A stretch of DNA of 64,000 bases from Acanthopleura granulata (taxonomy: Eukaryota; Mollusca; Polyplacophora; Chitonida; Chitonidae). Both the position numbers and the translations under genes were made by a program. Within the stretch, counting starts at the first letter, position 1. Each line of letters opens with the position of its first letter. Below the pieces are notes generated by a model, which saw only the letters and a program-made list of their open reading frames with translations, was not told where the DNA came from and ran no database searches. The stretch lies in assembly GCA_016165875.1 (NCBI GenBank), contig JABBOT010000080.1, positions 39,617,477 through 39,681,476 on the forward strand. The letters run 5' to 3'. Positions 48,516-60,195 of this stretch are shown here, in pieces.

Positions 48516-48964
48516 CTTATTGGAGGAAATAAGAATATTTTGCCCAGGTAAAAAGAGTAATGTCGGTCTGGTCGTTAAGCAGCATGTGGCTTCTCTACGC
48601 TGATCCACAAGCACCATTCCTACGTGTGATATACTAGTCTACATATGGTCGAGTAGACATGCAATGTGGATGTTATGGTGGTGACAGATAACAGAAATGA
48701 CTCGGTCATTTGACATCAGTGCCATAGTGGCCCATATATTTGTCCAAAGCTTTCAACATCATAAATCAAACCATGACAAGTTTTCTCTGAAGACCTGTAA
48801 ATATGTATTATCCCATTAGTTCAATGTGCATCTACTGTCCTTGTGTATGATTTTACTTGTCCAAATCTGAAAGAGCTAAGAGCAGCACTGAACAATTGGA
48901 TGGAGCAAGCTACGTGTACTGTGTGTGCATACTTAGGGACTTGACATCAAAGACCCCTGTTGAC

Positions 48965-49270
48965 TCATTCTAGTGAAGGATCACTTTCCCTTTGGATGAT
49001 ATGCACCCTGTCAATGAGCTTGCATACAGCGCTTGAATCCAGGCCCCTCTGGTTCATTTGTTGCTTAAAGTCTGGAGGTTTGTCAGATGCATTGCAGCAT
49101 GGTGGTGGTAAAGATCGGCAGTTTTCTCTGGGCATGTAAGACATATTCTTAAGTATTTTCTTAATCCCAATCACACCGGAGACATAAGTGAAACCAATTG
49201 CATATCCATGTGACTGCATTTTGTTTGCATCACAACGTCTCCCTTGCACATTAATCGTGTAAATGGGCAT
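48965..49270 (-). CDS. Unrecognised open frame, 101 codons
   Basis: Begins MPIYTINVQGRRCDANKMQS and continues HGYAIGFTYVSGVIGI; contains several Cys and a CRSLPPPCC cluster. Composition is protein-like, but I cannot name a family and see no confident splice partners. It could be an exon of an unknown minus-strand gene, with the stretch near 49,856-50,030, or chance. Confidence 0.2.
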   Translation of the reverse strand: MPIYTINVQGRRCDANKMQSHGYAIGFTYVSGVIGIKKILKNMSYMPRENCRSLPPPCCNASDKPPDFKQQMNQRGLDSSAVCKLIDRVHIIQRESDPSLE

Positions 49271-49855
49271 CTTCAGCTCTTACTAGAAAATGGATGCAAA
49301 TCTTGCAACGAAGATGAATGACTTTAGCCTATATGAATAACAGTACCAGTGATTTCGATAACATAAGTCATCCTGAATAATAATAGCTGGCATTGGTATT
49401 CACATACAGGTAGGTAGCATGCAGAGGGCATTGGTAAGTTTTAGGATTTGTTTCCCTTTGTAGAGGGCCACAGACCACATAACCCGGCAGGTCAGATCCT
49501 GTTTCTTGAACAGTTCTCGTCATTCAGGAGAAACTAGGGCATCCTGTGAAATGACAAAGCTACACAAAATATAAAAATCAGCTTTCAAATACACATACTT
49601 TGCCAAGGAAAGAGAGTATCCCTCCTGTATTATTTACCTGGCTTGCAGGACAATTTCACCTTGAGGACTGTCAATCTTATGGACAGAAGAAATTGTGGAG
49701 TACCCTGAGTAAATCTACACTTCATACTAAAGTCACATGTATATGTCCATGTTCAACATACAGATATGCATGCCACAGAGGCAGTAAACAGGGAACTGCA
49801 CCACTGATCCTCACCAAGGCTTCACTACAAGTAGGAGCTGGGTAATCTATATAAC

Positions 49856-50030
49856 TTACCTGCTAATGGCTGCATATGGACCAGCACCTTGTGTATCGTA
49901 CTGACTGAAAGGTGAGCACTTTAACCAGTCATCACGAACTGGGTGTTCCAATAGGAATAAAGATGTTCCCAGTCTGCAAACCTCGCCAGATTTTAGGAAA
50001 AGAACCTTATCTCTCAATGTGGCAACCATT
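49856..50030 (-). CDS. Possible coding exon, unrecognised
   Basis: Minus frame reads KVLFLKSGEVCRLGTSLFLL then EHPVRDDWLKCSPFSQYDT and ends AAISR at a good donor, AGCAG/GTAAGT. The acceptor is uncertain and SINE sequence abuts upstream. A stretch at about 49,450-49,545 also looks exon-like (DALVSPE, stop, RELFKKQDLTCRVMW) but carries a TGA. Family unknown. Confidence 0.28.
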
Positions 50031-50035
50031 TCATA

Positions 50036-50150
50036 CACATCATTCCCATGGGTTCTGCTCTGGTTTTCTCCCAACATAATGCTGGCTGCCGCCATAAAAG
50101 TGAAATATTCTTGAATACAGCATAAAACACCAATCAAGTAAATAAATAAA
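50036..50150 (+). repeat. SINE 3' half
   Basis: CATAATGCTGGCTGCCGCC, AAAAGTGAAATATTCTTG, AAAACACCAATCAAG and an AAATAAATAAAT tail. Confidence 0.82.
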
Positions 50151-50553
50151 TCATACACATCATGGTGTATTGTGTAATTTAGCGGAAACAGCTAACATTC
50201 ACAAGACTGTCAAACAAGTAACCTTCTAATAAAAAGCCAATCTAGACACAATATGAACATCATACAAATATTGCTGATGAATGGACATTGAGCAGGCTGC
50301 ATGTATGACAAAAATAATTTCCTGCACATTCTGCACCCATTACAGAGTTTACGTCGTTTATGCAAATGCTTACATACTCCTATTTCATATAGATTCATAG
50401 CTTTCTGCTCGATGGTATAGGCATATTTCTTGTGTTCACTGGAATCCTAAAAACACTGTCTTCCGCACCTTTTCAGTACATGTACTGAACAGTTACATGT
50501 AACACACAATAGATTTACATGTACCACAGCATTAAAGTAATATTAATGACAGT

Positions 50554-50818
50554 GCATTTATTTATTCATTTATTTCATTGTTGTTTCAAGAGTATTTCAT
50601 TTATACAACAGTGGCCAGCACTATGGTGGAAGGTAACCGTAGAGAGCCCAGGGGAAACCTACAACCATCAACAGGTTGCTGGCAGACCTTCTCACCTACA
50701 GTTAGAGAGGAAGCCAGCATGACCTGGTCTTGAATTCATAGCAAATGCATTGGTGAGAGGTTTCTGGGTTGTTAGGCTGCACTACAGCAGCTGAGCTCCT
50801 TGGCTACGAAGGCCCCCG
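50554..50818 (-). repeat. SINE copy
   Basis: TTTATTTATTTCATTG tail complement through GAGAGGAAGCCAGCATGACC to a degraded tRNA head near 50,815. Confidence 0.82.
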
Positions 50819-50819
50819 A

Positions 50820-52260
50820 CAGTCATATCTCCTTTAATAATAACAGAAACACACAAAGCTTCCAAGGACGCATCGTCTCCACATCTGCTTACAACACTAG
50901 AACCGTGCAGACAAAACAACTCCCATGACAATATCAAATGTTCTTATTTTGATTGCATGGGCTATTACCCAATAATTTGTGATGTTCCACCATTTGCGAT
51001 TGCCGATGATCAAATGGAATATTTACACAATATGAAACTTTCAAAGTAGAAAGACACGTCACAATGAAACACTGGATAACAAGTCATGTCACAACGTGGC
51101 ACATTCACCTGCTTCCCGTTCCTGTTATACCCGAGGCTGACTACAGCAAATCATGTAACTCCATCTCAGTTCAAATATGTGTGGCATGTTTCAACAAATG
51201 AAGTTCCAGAGCGAACTGTGACTAATCAGAGCATCTTTTTTCACGTTTATAAGTGTGCACTGCAGATTTCAGCTTACACCATCACACAACTTGGATTTCT
51301 ATAGGAAAAACACATGAAAGAAAATGTGTGCTGAGAGATTTCAATGAATGATCTAGCTAAGACTACATTGTAACTGGGTCAAACTACCTGCAGAGTCATA
51401 ACCTTGCCATTAATGGCTTTCCACATATCAGAACTTGGCCTCATATGCTGTACAGACTATTTATGAATCTGATTCACATGTAAGAGAAACATTTATATCA
51501 CAGTGTCATAATCATGTCGTCTTCATTTCATAACAGCCACCAAGTCTGACTTATGTGTGTGACACCTCGTCCAAGTTCTTGCAGCGTCAGGTATGATGGT
51601 AACGTTCAGCAAGTAATCTTGTGCTCAGTATACAACCTGTGGTATGTGTTCCCGTGTACAGGTCAAGGCCACTCCTAGTCTCTCTACAGCCTCTGTATGT
51701 GGTTAGCATCTTCAAGTTGAATCCAGTCTCTGAGATATGTTAGAAATGCTCCTGTGTTGAGACTACAGCAATAATCTCCATTATATGTAAGTCATCCTTT
51801 CTTTTGAGCCTCTGCAGAAAGTAGGTCATCAGTTCGACACAGAACATATTTGTACGTAATCACAGGCAGGGCTGCATGTTTTGACCAATTACAGCGCTGA
51901 TTATATGACACTTGTGAGATCTTTCTGTTCTCCATTGTGTTGCTGTGGCTGTATATATTCTGGCCACTCCCTGACTAACAACACCCAACATCACCTATTG
52001 CCTGCAACCGATCCATGAAAGCAGCCTCCAAACCTAATTAAGGCAACTTTTAATATTTGACTTTCACTGTCCAGCTTCATTCAGCGATCATGCTGTCATC
52101 ATTCGGATATATTCTCTGTGTCTTTATTTTGCTCAGCGACACCTACTACTGTATTTCCACTGATCAAAGTAGTTTTCATCCTGTCTCAGCTTTTCTGCAA
52201 TCATCGTTCCTGAATGCAGGAATATGATCACATGTGAAGCATTTCACTGTTGCAATGTAA
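50820..52260. other. No gene recognised
   Basis: AT-rich, short shadow frames only. Nothing with a domain or splice pattern seen. Confidence 0.45.
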
Positions 52261-52274
52261 CCAATATCAAAATG

Positions 52275-52445
52275 TACCTTCAGGAGAGCTCTTCTGTGTT
52301 AAGTCTGCAGCTTCAGGAGAGCTCTACTGTGCTCTGCTTACAGCTTCAGGACAGTTCTACTGTGATCTGTTCTCAGCTTCAGAAGAGCTCTTCTGTGTTC
52401 TGTCTACAGCTTCTTGAGAGCTCTTCTGTGATCTGTCTGCACACT
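52275..52445. repeat. 33-bp minisatellite, about five units
   Basis: Unit CTTCAGGAGAGCTCTACTGT plus GCTCTGCTTACAG. The period is a multiple of three, so one frame is open with an LQESSTV-like repeat. This is probably incidental. Confidence 0.9.
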
Positions 52446-52449
52446 GAGG

Positions 52450-52600
52450 TGATTTCAGTCCACACCTTTCGGTAAGTTCATGATCCTGCTTTCAGTCCAC
52501 ACCTTCAGATAAATCCATAATCCTGCTTTCAGTCCACACCCCCAGGGAAGTCCATGATCCTGCTTTCAGTCCACACCTTCAGGCAAATGATCCTGGTCAG
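52450..52600 (-). repeat. ~37-bp tandem repeat spanning the FG-GAP gene stop codon
   Basis: TTCAGTCCACACC recurs at 52,453, 52,491, 52,528 and 52,565. The 52,565 unit is the real coding end (minus DHLPEGVD-TGA); the other three are copies downstream of the stop in the transcript. Confidence 0.88.
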
Positions 52601-52704
52601 ACATCAGACACCAGGTGATCATCAAAATACCCAGGAAGACACCAGCCCCGTACACAGCTGTGTTCACATGGTTAGCCTGCTTGTGGATGGAAAACCCAAT
52701 GTAC
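52566..52704 (-). CDS. FG-GAP protein terminal exon (membrane helix)
   Basis: Acceptor GGTTACAG. The 1-nt carry-over completes the Gly from the previous exon. It encodes GYIGFSIHKQ, the membrane segment and the end SDQDHLPEGVD-TGA. Confidence 0.75.
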
Positions 52705-53570
52705 CTGTAACCATAAAGCCAAACAAGAATTTATTTACCTGTTTATTTATTTAATGCCATACACCAGAGTTTTTCACTCACCCTGATGGCAGTCAGTTTT
52801 ATAGGGGTGAGGGAGTGCTTGGGGGAACCTCATTCCATTGGCAAGTTAATGACAAACTTCAACACGTGTGATGTAGGGAGTACATTTTACTGTATGCACA
52901 TCACACTAGTAACAGATTGGTGATTGTATCCATATGTTACACTGCTGTGATAGCCCCATGAGCTTTGTCCACCACTTATTATCACCAAAGGACCAGTGAG
53001 AGCAGAGGAATCCACAATTCCCCATCTAACACTAGGACTGTGCTACTTAGCAGTGGCCCACATAGCATGAAATACGAAGAGCATCTGCTTTGCTGACCTT
53101 TAACAGGAATCTGGAGGATGTTTCTGATGTGATTACTGGACCAAATTACACGATACTGCAAAACCATAGGCTTTATATCCTCAAAATTTGAGCAGGCTTA
53201 AATCAAACCCAGCTGTGAAAATGCACTCCTTCACACAATCTTGTTTCAAGTCAGTTCACGAAACTGCATGTTCACATGGTCAGATTCAAACCAGTTAAGT
53301 AATAATGTCAATAATGTGTCACCAGGATATCTGATCCAGTATAACCATTCCCATAGCACCGATAAACTGGAAGTAAAATGTTTTAATGCTAAACGGTACA
53401 TTTTTCCAATAAATAAATTGGATCTTGTAAAGATCAATAGAAGTCTCAGAATCAGATAAAATGAGGAACTGTGATGGACTAACTTTTAGGTCCAATACAG
53501 TCTGACAAGACGTGCATTATCGTTTATTGTAGGTGGTGTACATATCTCTGCACTTGTGCCATAAACATAC

Positions 53571-53734
53571 CCCACAGGACACGTCACGATCACATCATTC
53601 CAGCCATCATTGTCAAAATCCCCGATCACCACACCATCTGTTGGCTGGCAGGGCAAAGAATGCTCCCCCAGTAACCTCCCTTTCTTCAAATCCACCAAGA
53701 CTATGCTCTTTCACCCGACCAGCACTAAGGAATC
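53571..53734 (-). pseudogene. FG-GAP exon with in-frame TGA
   Basis: Acceptor TTTGCTTCCAG and donor GTATGT are both strong. Seven codons (DSLVLVG) precede TGA at 53,713-53,711, and a further 46 open codons carry the FG-GAP blade in the same frame. Confidence 0.75.
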
Positions 53735-53931
53735 CTGGAAGCAAACACACAAGTATCATAATTACACAGGCCAAGTATCCAACCCCTTTATTATCATATT
53801 TGTTTATTTATTTGTCGGAAAACATTTGTCTTTATAGGCAATATAAAACTGCCAAATAACATTTGCGCCCATACTATAACTGTACCTGGCCTTACAGCTG
53901 AGCACAGGGTACAAGGGTTTTAACACCTTAC

Positions 53932-54010
53932 TTGAACAGCTCTTGTGACCAAGACTAGCGTACTGGCACTGAAGAGTTCCATAAAGATCTCAGCATTGCT
54001 ATGTCCATGC
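53932..54010 (-). CDS. Candidate FG-GAP penultimate-blade exon
   Basis: Open and in phase with the next exon. Donor GTTCAA/GTAAGG is good, acceptor ACAAAG is weak. Reads HGHSNAEIFMELFSASTLVL then VTRAVQ. It expects 2 nt carried over from an upstream exon. Confidence 0.5.
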
Positions 54011-54167
54011 CTTTGTTAGAACATTTAACTTTGACAGAAATAATGATAAACACTGATGCAATCTCAGTGATAAAGCATTTGGTTGGTAAATTGAACATCC
54101 ATATTTCAAGGATTTATTGGTAGCAAGGATGCTCTTGATTCAGTATCTTGACATAACGTTTAAAAAT

Positions 54168-54425
54168 ATTAATTTATTTGATTGATTTTTTACACCGTAC
54201 TCAAGAATGTTTCACTTAAATGACAGCGGCCAGCATTATAGTGGGTGGAAATCAGACGGAGCCCGGGGGAAAGCTATGACCATCCACAGGTTACTGGATG
54301 ACCTTCCCACGTACGGCCAGAGAGAAAGCCACCATGAGCTGAGCTCACAGCGACCGCATTGGTGGGAGGCTTCTTGTACATTACACTGCACTAGGGTGCT
54401 AGCCAACTTAGCCACGGAGGTAATG
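54168..54425 (-). repeat. Near full-length SINE
   Basis: AATTTATTTGATTG tail complement, GAATGTTTCACTTAAATGAC, GAGCCCGGGGGAAAG, ACGGCCAGAGAGAAAGCC and a head ending TAGCCACGGAGG. Confidence 0.87.
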
Positions 54426-54660
54426 CTTAGAAATAAATGGCCTACATGTGTGTGGTGTCTTTAATGTAAAGTGTAGTTGCAATAATGTATCTCTCGCTTT
54501 TTTGAAGTGGCGTGTAAACGCCGTGAGAGTTACAATGTGTTTCATGTTTTAAAATGTCGCCCTTCTGATTGAGGACTTTCATCGGTAAATGCCTTTAAAA
54601 AAATAAGCCATGGCGCCATCCAAAAGTTACAGGAAATCACTAGTGCTAAAATGGACTTAC

Positions 54661-54718
54661 CTATACCAAAGATCTGACTGACAATCTCGTTTTTCCCTGT
54701 CTTTGCCTTGTTAACCAT
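54661..54718 (-). CDS. Putative first coding exon, unrecognised gene
   Basis: ATG at 54,718 opens MVNKAKTGKNEIVSQIFGI and reaches a strong donor, ATAG/GTAAGT. A CACGTG E-box lies about 40 bp upstream. It ends in phase 1 and does not join the FG-GAP exons, so it would belong to another gene or be fortuitous. Confidence 0.3.
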
Positions 54719-55053
54719 ATTTCACAGAGGTAGCAGCACATACCAGGTCACGTGACTTACGCTCTCTGGTTCTTGTCGGGAGAGATCAACAGCGCACACA
54801 GGTAGGCCAGCAAGTAAGAGCTATCAAACTGTATCCATTGTGGGCAACTTTTCCCCAACAGATCAGGCAGATTGAAGAGTTTTAACGCAAATGAGTGAAA
54901 GAGTTGATAACAGATCATAAAATTATCACCCAAATATCAGGCAAATGGCTCTTACAAATGCGGCCACTAAGGTCACGACCTTAATCAAGGTCAACTTTAA
55001 CTTTTATTAAGGCAACATTATACAGTCCAAACTGGCACTGGTTACACACTCAC

Positions 55054-55133
55054 TTTTCACACAGATTTGTAGCTATGACCATGCTAAAGGAGCTGAAGAA
55101 ACTGGGGTCACTAGCCAGCAGGACATCAGCGGA
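55054..55133 (-). CDS. NAE1 copy 2, exon 6
   Basis: Appears identical in coding sequence to 37,355-37,434. Donor intact, but the intron beyond is cut at 55,022, only 32 bp away. Confidence 0.9.
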
Positions 55134-55461
55134 CTGAAACAGAAAATGTGTGTCTCATGAACGGAAATGTGGGGAGAAATCCCAACAGCTGCCATGAGTA
55201 TGCCCCATACCGGGGATTACTTCAAACATAAAAATAAAACCTCAATCTGTGCACTGGTAAGCTAAACAAAACACTCAAAATGACCCAACTACAAAACTAT
55301 AACATGTGCCTTTATATCTTACAACAAAAGTTCTCGCTCGTCATGGCTACCATGTACTTCCTCAGCATCTAGTGATCCTACGCAGCCACTAAGTTACTAG
55401 CTTTAAAATGAGACAAACTGAACATGCTGGGAGATGTAATTCACTTTAGGCAAATGGTTAC

Positions 55462-55533
55462 CTCTTCCACGGAATGTCCATCCACATCTTCATTCAGCTC
55501 AGCCAGGTACTCTGTGGCCACCTGAGCCCGTGA
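55462..55533 (-). CDS. NAE1 copy 2, exon 5
   Basis: Same peptide as copy 1 ([20 protein letters not shown]...). Splice sites intact. Confidence 0.9.
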
Positions 55534-55716
55534 CTATTGTGTAAAAGAGCAACCACCAACATGAGCAATAATTAGCTCAACATTACCATAGGCTCAACTC
55601 AGAGCATGAACAAAGCACATCAGAAAACTAAGGTTTGCAATTTACGATCATTTTATGTTCAAGTTAGATTACAGCAAAATTAGGACATAAGCATATTTAA
55701 CACTGCCATAGTGATA

Positions 55717-56003
55717 TGATTTATTTATTTCATTAGACTTCAATGCAGTACATGTATTGATGAATATTTCACTTATACAAGTGAATATTCTCCCTATCTT
55801 CACCACATTTATGGTGGGAAGAAACCGAGCAGAGCCCAGTGGAAACCCACACCATCCACAGGTTGCTGGTAGACTTTCCCACACACGACTGAAGAGGAAA
55901 CCATTATCAGTTGGGCTCGAACTCAGAGCGACTGCACTGTCGGCAGATTCCTGTGTCATTGTGATGACCTAGCAATCTAACACATTGGCCAAGGAGGCCC
56001 CAC
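55717..56003 (-). repeat. Diverged SINE, copy 2 of 38,018-38,303
   Basis: Same insertion point and same truncations as copy 1, with a few substitutions. Confidence 0.82.
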
Positions 56004-56199
56004 CAGACTAATGTGAGAAAAAGATATTTAGCTACACTGGCTTGCACTGTCAAATGTTATTGCACTGTAATTAAATGTTTTAACAGGACACATGCAAGAA
56101 GTTACAAGTACACACCGAACCTTCATAGTGTGTATATCAAACTTCATTCTTTATATAGAAATAAAACTCTTCAATATAATAATTATATATTATACATAC

Positions 56200-56230
56200 C
56201 TTTCTAATGGAGTTCTTGCACAGAAAAAAG
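56200..56230 (-). CDS. NAE1 copy 2, exon 4 (Gly to Arg)
   Basis: Reads [14 protein letters not shown] has become AGA, replacing a Gly conserved from human NAE1 to copy 1. Confidence 0.9.
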
Positions 56231-57251
56231 CTGAACAAAAAAGTAAAAGAAAAATCAATGTTGATGTTTTTAATGTAATCTTTGAATGTTTCCAAGACTT
56301 AAGTTCATTGCACTTCACGGACAAAGTCATGGGCAGGCACGGCAACATATGTATGCCATTTTTTGAATGACATGACTTCATGCCATCACATGGACATGGT
56401 CGTCCAACTATTAGGTATTTTTGCGTTATTACAGAATGACATGAATATTAGGTATTTTTTTCAAGAAATAAAAGTTACAAGCTTTTTGTTAATCCCAACG
56501 CCAGCATTGTACATAAAGTGAACACAATATACGAGTGAACAAATACATTCCCCTTAAACCTAAACAAATACTAGCAGCATGACATGCTTTCGGTTGGATA
56601 TTAATGAAGCAAAATGGCCTGCTCTCCTTGTGTTGAATTCGAATAATGGCAGAAGTTCTCCTGGCTCGTACAAGCTAGATACTCAATGAATATTTCAAAT
56701 TTCAACGTGACCAATTTAATTTCTGAACGAACTTCATTAAGACCTCGCAACCAGAAATATCCAAATCTTGGGCCACCATGTCTCCGTAAAGATGCATCAG
56801 TTTCCTTCTTTCAAGTCAAAGGAACACAACACTTTAGGACATCTCAAGATTTGCCGGTCAAGACAGGGTCAATAACAGATAAAACAATAAGGTTTGGTTT
56901 TGATGACTGAAGATCATAGGATCATACTACTTCAAGCTCTTCTTCACATACTGTGGTGGCATTAAAAACCAAGGAGTCACCAAAGGGAGTATAATTCTGT
57001 GAATTTGTAAAGTGATTTCCATTAAGAGATTTCCATTTAGTCATTTCCATTAAGCTCCTGCTCTGGTGGTAGAAACAAAGGGAACAAATTCATAATTCTC
57101 GGTCACTAAACGGTTCTGTAAAAACAGTGGTAATGCCAAAAAGGTTATGGATGGACTGATGGCCAGAAAATGCCACATATCATAACATGCTAACATATAA
57201 AAATGTAAATTAATCTTTGCTACAATATAAGAAGTATCAGAACACACTCAC

Positions 57252-57312
57252 TTGTTTCCAATGTCTTCTCCTGTTACTTTATGGCCATCCACAATAGTAA
57301 AGGACCCAATCC
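57252..57312 (-). CDS. NAE1 copy 2, exon 3
   Basis: As copy 1 except CGT to CAT, giving VDGHKVTGED instead of [10 protein letters not shown]. Confidence 0.9.
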
Positions 57313-57737
57313 CTGAGCAAAGGTGAAAGCAATGTCACATTAGCTTCAATCGAATAAGAACAGCTTTACATATAACAAATTTATGCAAATTATTCCCATG
57401 CTCTCAAAACAACAGGTTGTTTATTTAACTGATTGGTGCTTCACACCATACCCAATCATCTGTATACTTCATCCAGCAGGTATTCATGAGATTTCCACTG
57501 TTTTCCATTCACTACTCTGACTGATCAATGGCTGATTCAGTATGTCTGTCTGGGGTTTGTCACTGTCCAGAAGGTTATTTCACTTCTATGGCAGCCTTAA
57601 AATATACTATTGTGAGGGTAGCAAGAGAAAAAATAGGCCACCGCAGTGTTTAGGACGAACACAGCAGTCTAGACAAAATATTATCCTCAAAATATGCTGG
57701 CCTAATTCACCAAAATTTCAACACCAAAATACAGTAC

Positions 57738-57841
57738 CTGGCAGTATAAGATTCTTTAGAACTTCTGTGCCAACAGCTGTTGCATTGATTAAGCAAACTT
57801 TCGCTGATTCCAGTGCTGCCTGGCCATGATCACCCCATAAT
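57738..57841 (-). CDS. NAE1 copy 2, exon 2
   Basis: Same peptide as copy 1; the only coding change seen is synonymous (Leu CTC to CTT near the end). Confidence 0.9.
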
Positions 57842-58533
57842 CTGCAACACACACAGAAATTCACAACACAAGTACATTACGGATGCAATGATCATGTGAG
57901 GGTAAAAAATAACCTATCATTGTTCAGTAGGCTTAATGGGACAGGGTAGAGTTGGGTCCAGTATTCTGCAATCTGCTTTTTGTGAGGTTTATGTAAAGTT
58001 TGCTTTCATAAGGATGATTATCAGAGCATGCTCCATATATTTCAAATCTGGAGTATTTGCCTTAATAAACATATCAAGGCTTTGGGGCAAAAAAACTGTA
58101 GATCAAATTAACATCTCTGTGGCAATAATTCTGCACACCTAATATTTACTTTAACACTGATTCATTTTCACATAGGGCTGTGAATTCTGAAGTTGAGAAA
58201 TTTGAAATTTATGTTAATTACAATGTAGTGTGCACACAAGCAAAAGCAGAAGAACAACCCTCTATTGTTGCAGTGCTTTACATGTATGCAAAACCTAAGC
58301 TCCACGCATGTAGTACTTTTTGAGGCTTAACATTAAATCTGACACATATACGCTTACTTTTGAATTTTGTAATTTACCCAATTACTGTACAGCCCAGAAA
58401 CAACTTGATATTAAACGTGACAGAGACACCATAAAATCGAAACTAGAACTTTTCACGTTCACAAAACATCGAGACCTTGGCAGGACCAAGGACCTAGGTC
58501 AGGTCATGCTTTCCTCATAACGCAATTGTGTAA

Positions 58534-58745
58534 AATTTATTTCTTTATTTACTTCATTGGTGTTTTATGCTGTTCTCAAGAATATTTCACGTATACGATG
58601 GCGGAGAGCATTATGGTGGGAGGAAACCATGCACAGCCCGGGAGATACCCATGAACATCTGCAGGTTCCTGGTGGACCTTCCCACTTACGTCCAGAGAAG
58701 AGGCCAGTATGACCTGGGCTTGACCTCACAGCAACTGCACAGATG
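58534..58745 (-). repeat. SINE, copy 2 of 40,756-40,990
   Basis: Same insertion as copy 1, followed by a deletion of about 45 bp relative to it. Confidence 0.83.
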
Positions 58746-59272
58746 AGAAACACGGCAACATGTCACAGCTTTCTAAAATGTATGTTGTTTTTTTTTCTTA
58801 ATCCCGACATGGCTTTTCTTAATTGCGAAGAGAATTTCAAACCTGTGGGTAATTTGTGGGGGCTGGGAGGGAGGGGGGGAACTGGGGATCAGCTCCATGC
58901 ATCTGCCACCTCCACCATTTTACTGCAGCAAATGAGTTGTGCATCTGTTTATTGTGCAAGTTGTAACTGTCAATAGTGCATATGCACTATACGAACATAC
59001 ATGACAAACTACACGTTATCTTTCGAATCATAAGCACATCACAGTCCTTGCGATAAAACCTATTTTAATTTGGCATAAATGCGACTTGAAAAGTTCAAAG
59101 CGCGCCTGGTTATATTCAAGTCATGATCGTTTTTGTGTTCAGTTTTTCTAGGTGCGTCAACATTTTGCATTTGTCACGTCAATTACGCCTTATCAGAATA
59201 CAGTTACATATTTTTGTGGCGTTTGTGTCCTGCTCTAGTCTCCTTTAATGTCAAGTTATTTCTAGGCTGCAC

Positions 59273-59484
59273 TGTAATATACACAGAGAGCATCAACAAT
59301 GAAACATCCCCCACGTGTTATTGTCTCATGCATGTATGCAAAAGCGGATCCCAACACATGCAGTACTTTATGAGCCAGCAAGTTTAACATTTAACTTAAC
59401 AATGATTCCCATACACAAGATGTTACGTCATGAATTTTGAAATTTATGCTAAGTAATCAATCACGGTTGCATATCAGGCTGCAC
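59273..59484. mobile_element. Insertion present only in copy 2, flanked by AGGCTGCAC
   Basis: Copy 1 reads TATTTCTACGCTGCACCTGA uninterrupted. Copy 2 has AGGCTGCAC at 59,264-59,272 and again at 59,476-59,484, with about 203 bp between. The body contains the dispersed CATGCAGTACTTTATGAG motif family. A 9-bp direct repeat is what a transposition target duplication would leave, but no terminal inverted repeat or transposase is evident. Confidence 0.65.
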
Positions 59485-59964
59485 CTGATCAGGCATGGTC
59501 AGATTAACACCCAGTTGTGGACAAAGCCCTTTTAAGTTGGAGGCTGAAGCTGCAATCTTCAGTGAACAAAACAGCAACATTTGTTTGCAATACTTACAAT
59601 ATACTTGGCATTTTCAGTTTCTCCGTTGTTAAGCAATGATGTACATAACATATTGAATTCAACCTGTCTGACCTGATCACACATGCAATGCTTTTTAAGG
59701 TGCTGGAAACCTGATAGCCCTTAAGATATAATGTAGGGTATTACTGCTTTAACTTTCACCGACCGCTGAAGATCAGGTATCACGTTTGCTCAGCTTTAAC
59801 TTTGTATTCATGGTGTGCTACATCTAATATATTTGGCCAGGGCCAGCAATGCCTGGGTTCAAGCCAGTAGGGCCAGTATGTGCATGTCTGTAACGTTTCT
59901 TGCGTTACATCAACACATATACAGTAGACGTGCAGCCCTTTGCACTCGGAGATTTTCACGTTTA

Positions 59965-60195
59965 CCTCTGTAACCCTTTTTTGTGGCCGAAGCAGTTAGA
60001 GTGCTGATGCAGTACAATGACCTAATAGCCTCTCACCAATGTGGCTACATGAGTTCAAGCCCACGTGATGCTGACTTCCTCTTCAGCCTGTGTAGCATGG
60101 TCTGCCAGCAACCTGCGGATGGTTGTGGCTTTTGCCAAAGTTCTGCCCACTTTAATCTCACTAGAATATTGGCTGCCCTGAAATACTCTTGAGTA
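59965..60195 (+). repeat. Diverged SINE, copy 2 of 42,035-42,262
   Basis: Same truncations as copy 1. GTTAGAGTGCTGATGCAGTA in the head is slightly better preserved here. Confidence 0.72.

Larger units (their letters stand above)
52566..54010 (-). pseudogene. 3' end of an FG-GAP repeat membrane protein gene, 5' truncated and carrying a stop
   Basis: Three exons join in phase: 54,010-53,932 (79 nt), 53,734-53,571 (164) and 52,704-52,566 (139). They read HGHSNAEIFMELFSASTLVL, then DSLVLVG, a TGA at 53,711-53,713, KSIVLVDLKKGRLLGEHSLP, the loop GDFDNDGWNDVIVTC (D-x-D-x-D-G-x-x-D, a calcium-binding FG-GAP blade), then GYIGFSIHKQANH and one membrane helix VYGAGVFLGILMITWCLM near the C-terminus. 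A CGA to TGA change would explain the stop. The exact family is not recognised. Upstream exons appear cut off by the duplication junction at 55,021. The first listed exon is the least certain. Confidence 0.68.
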
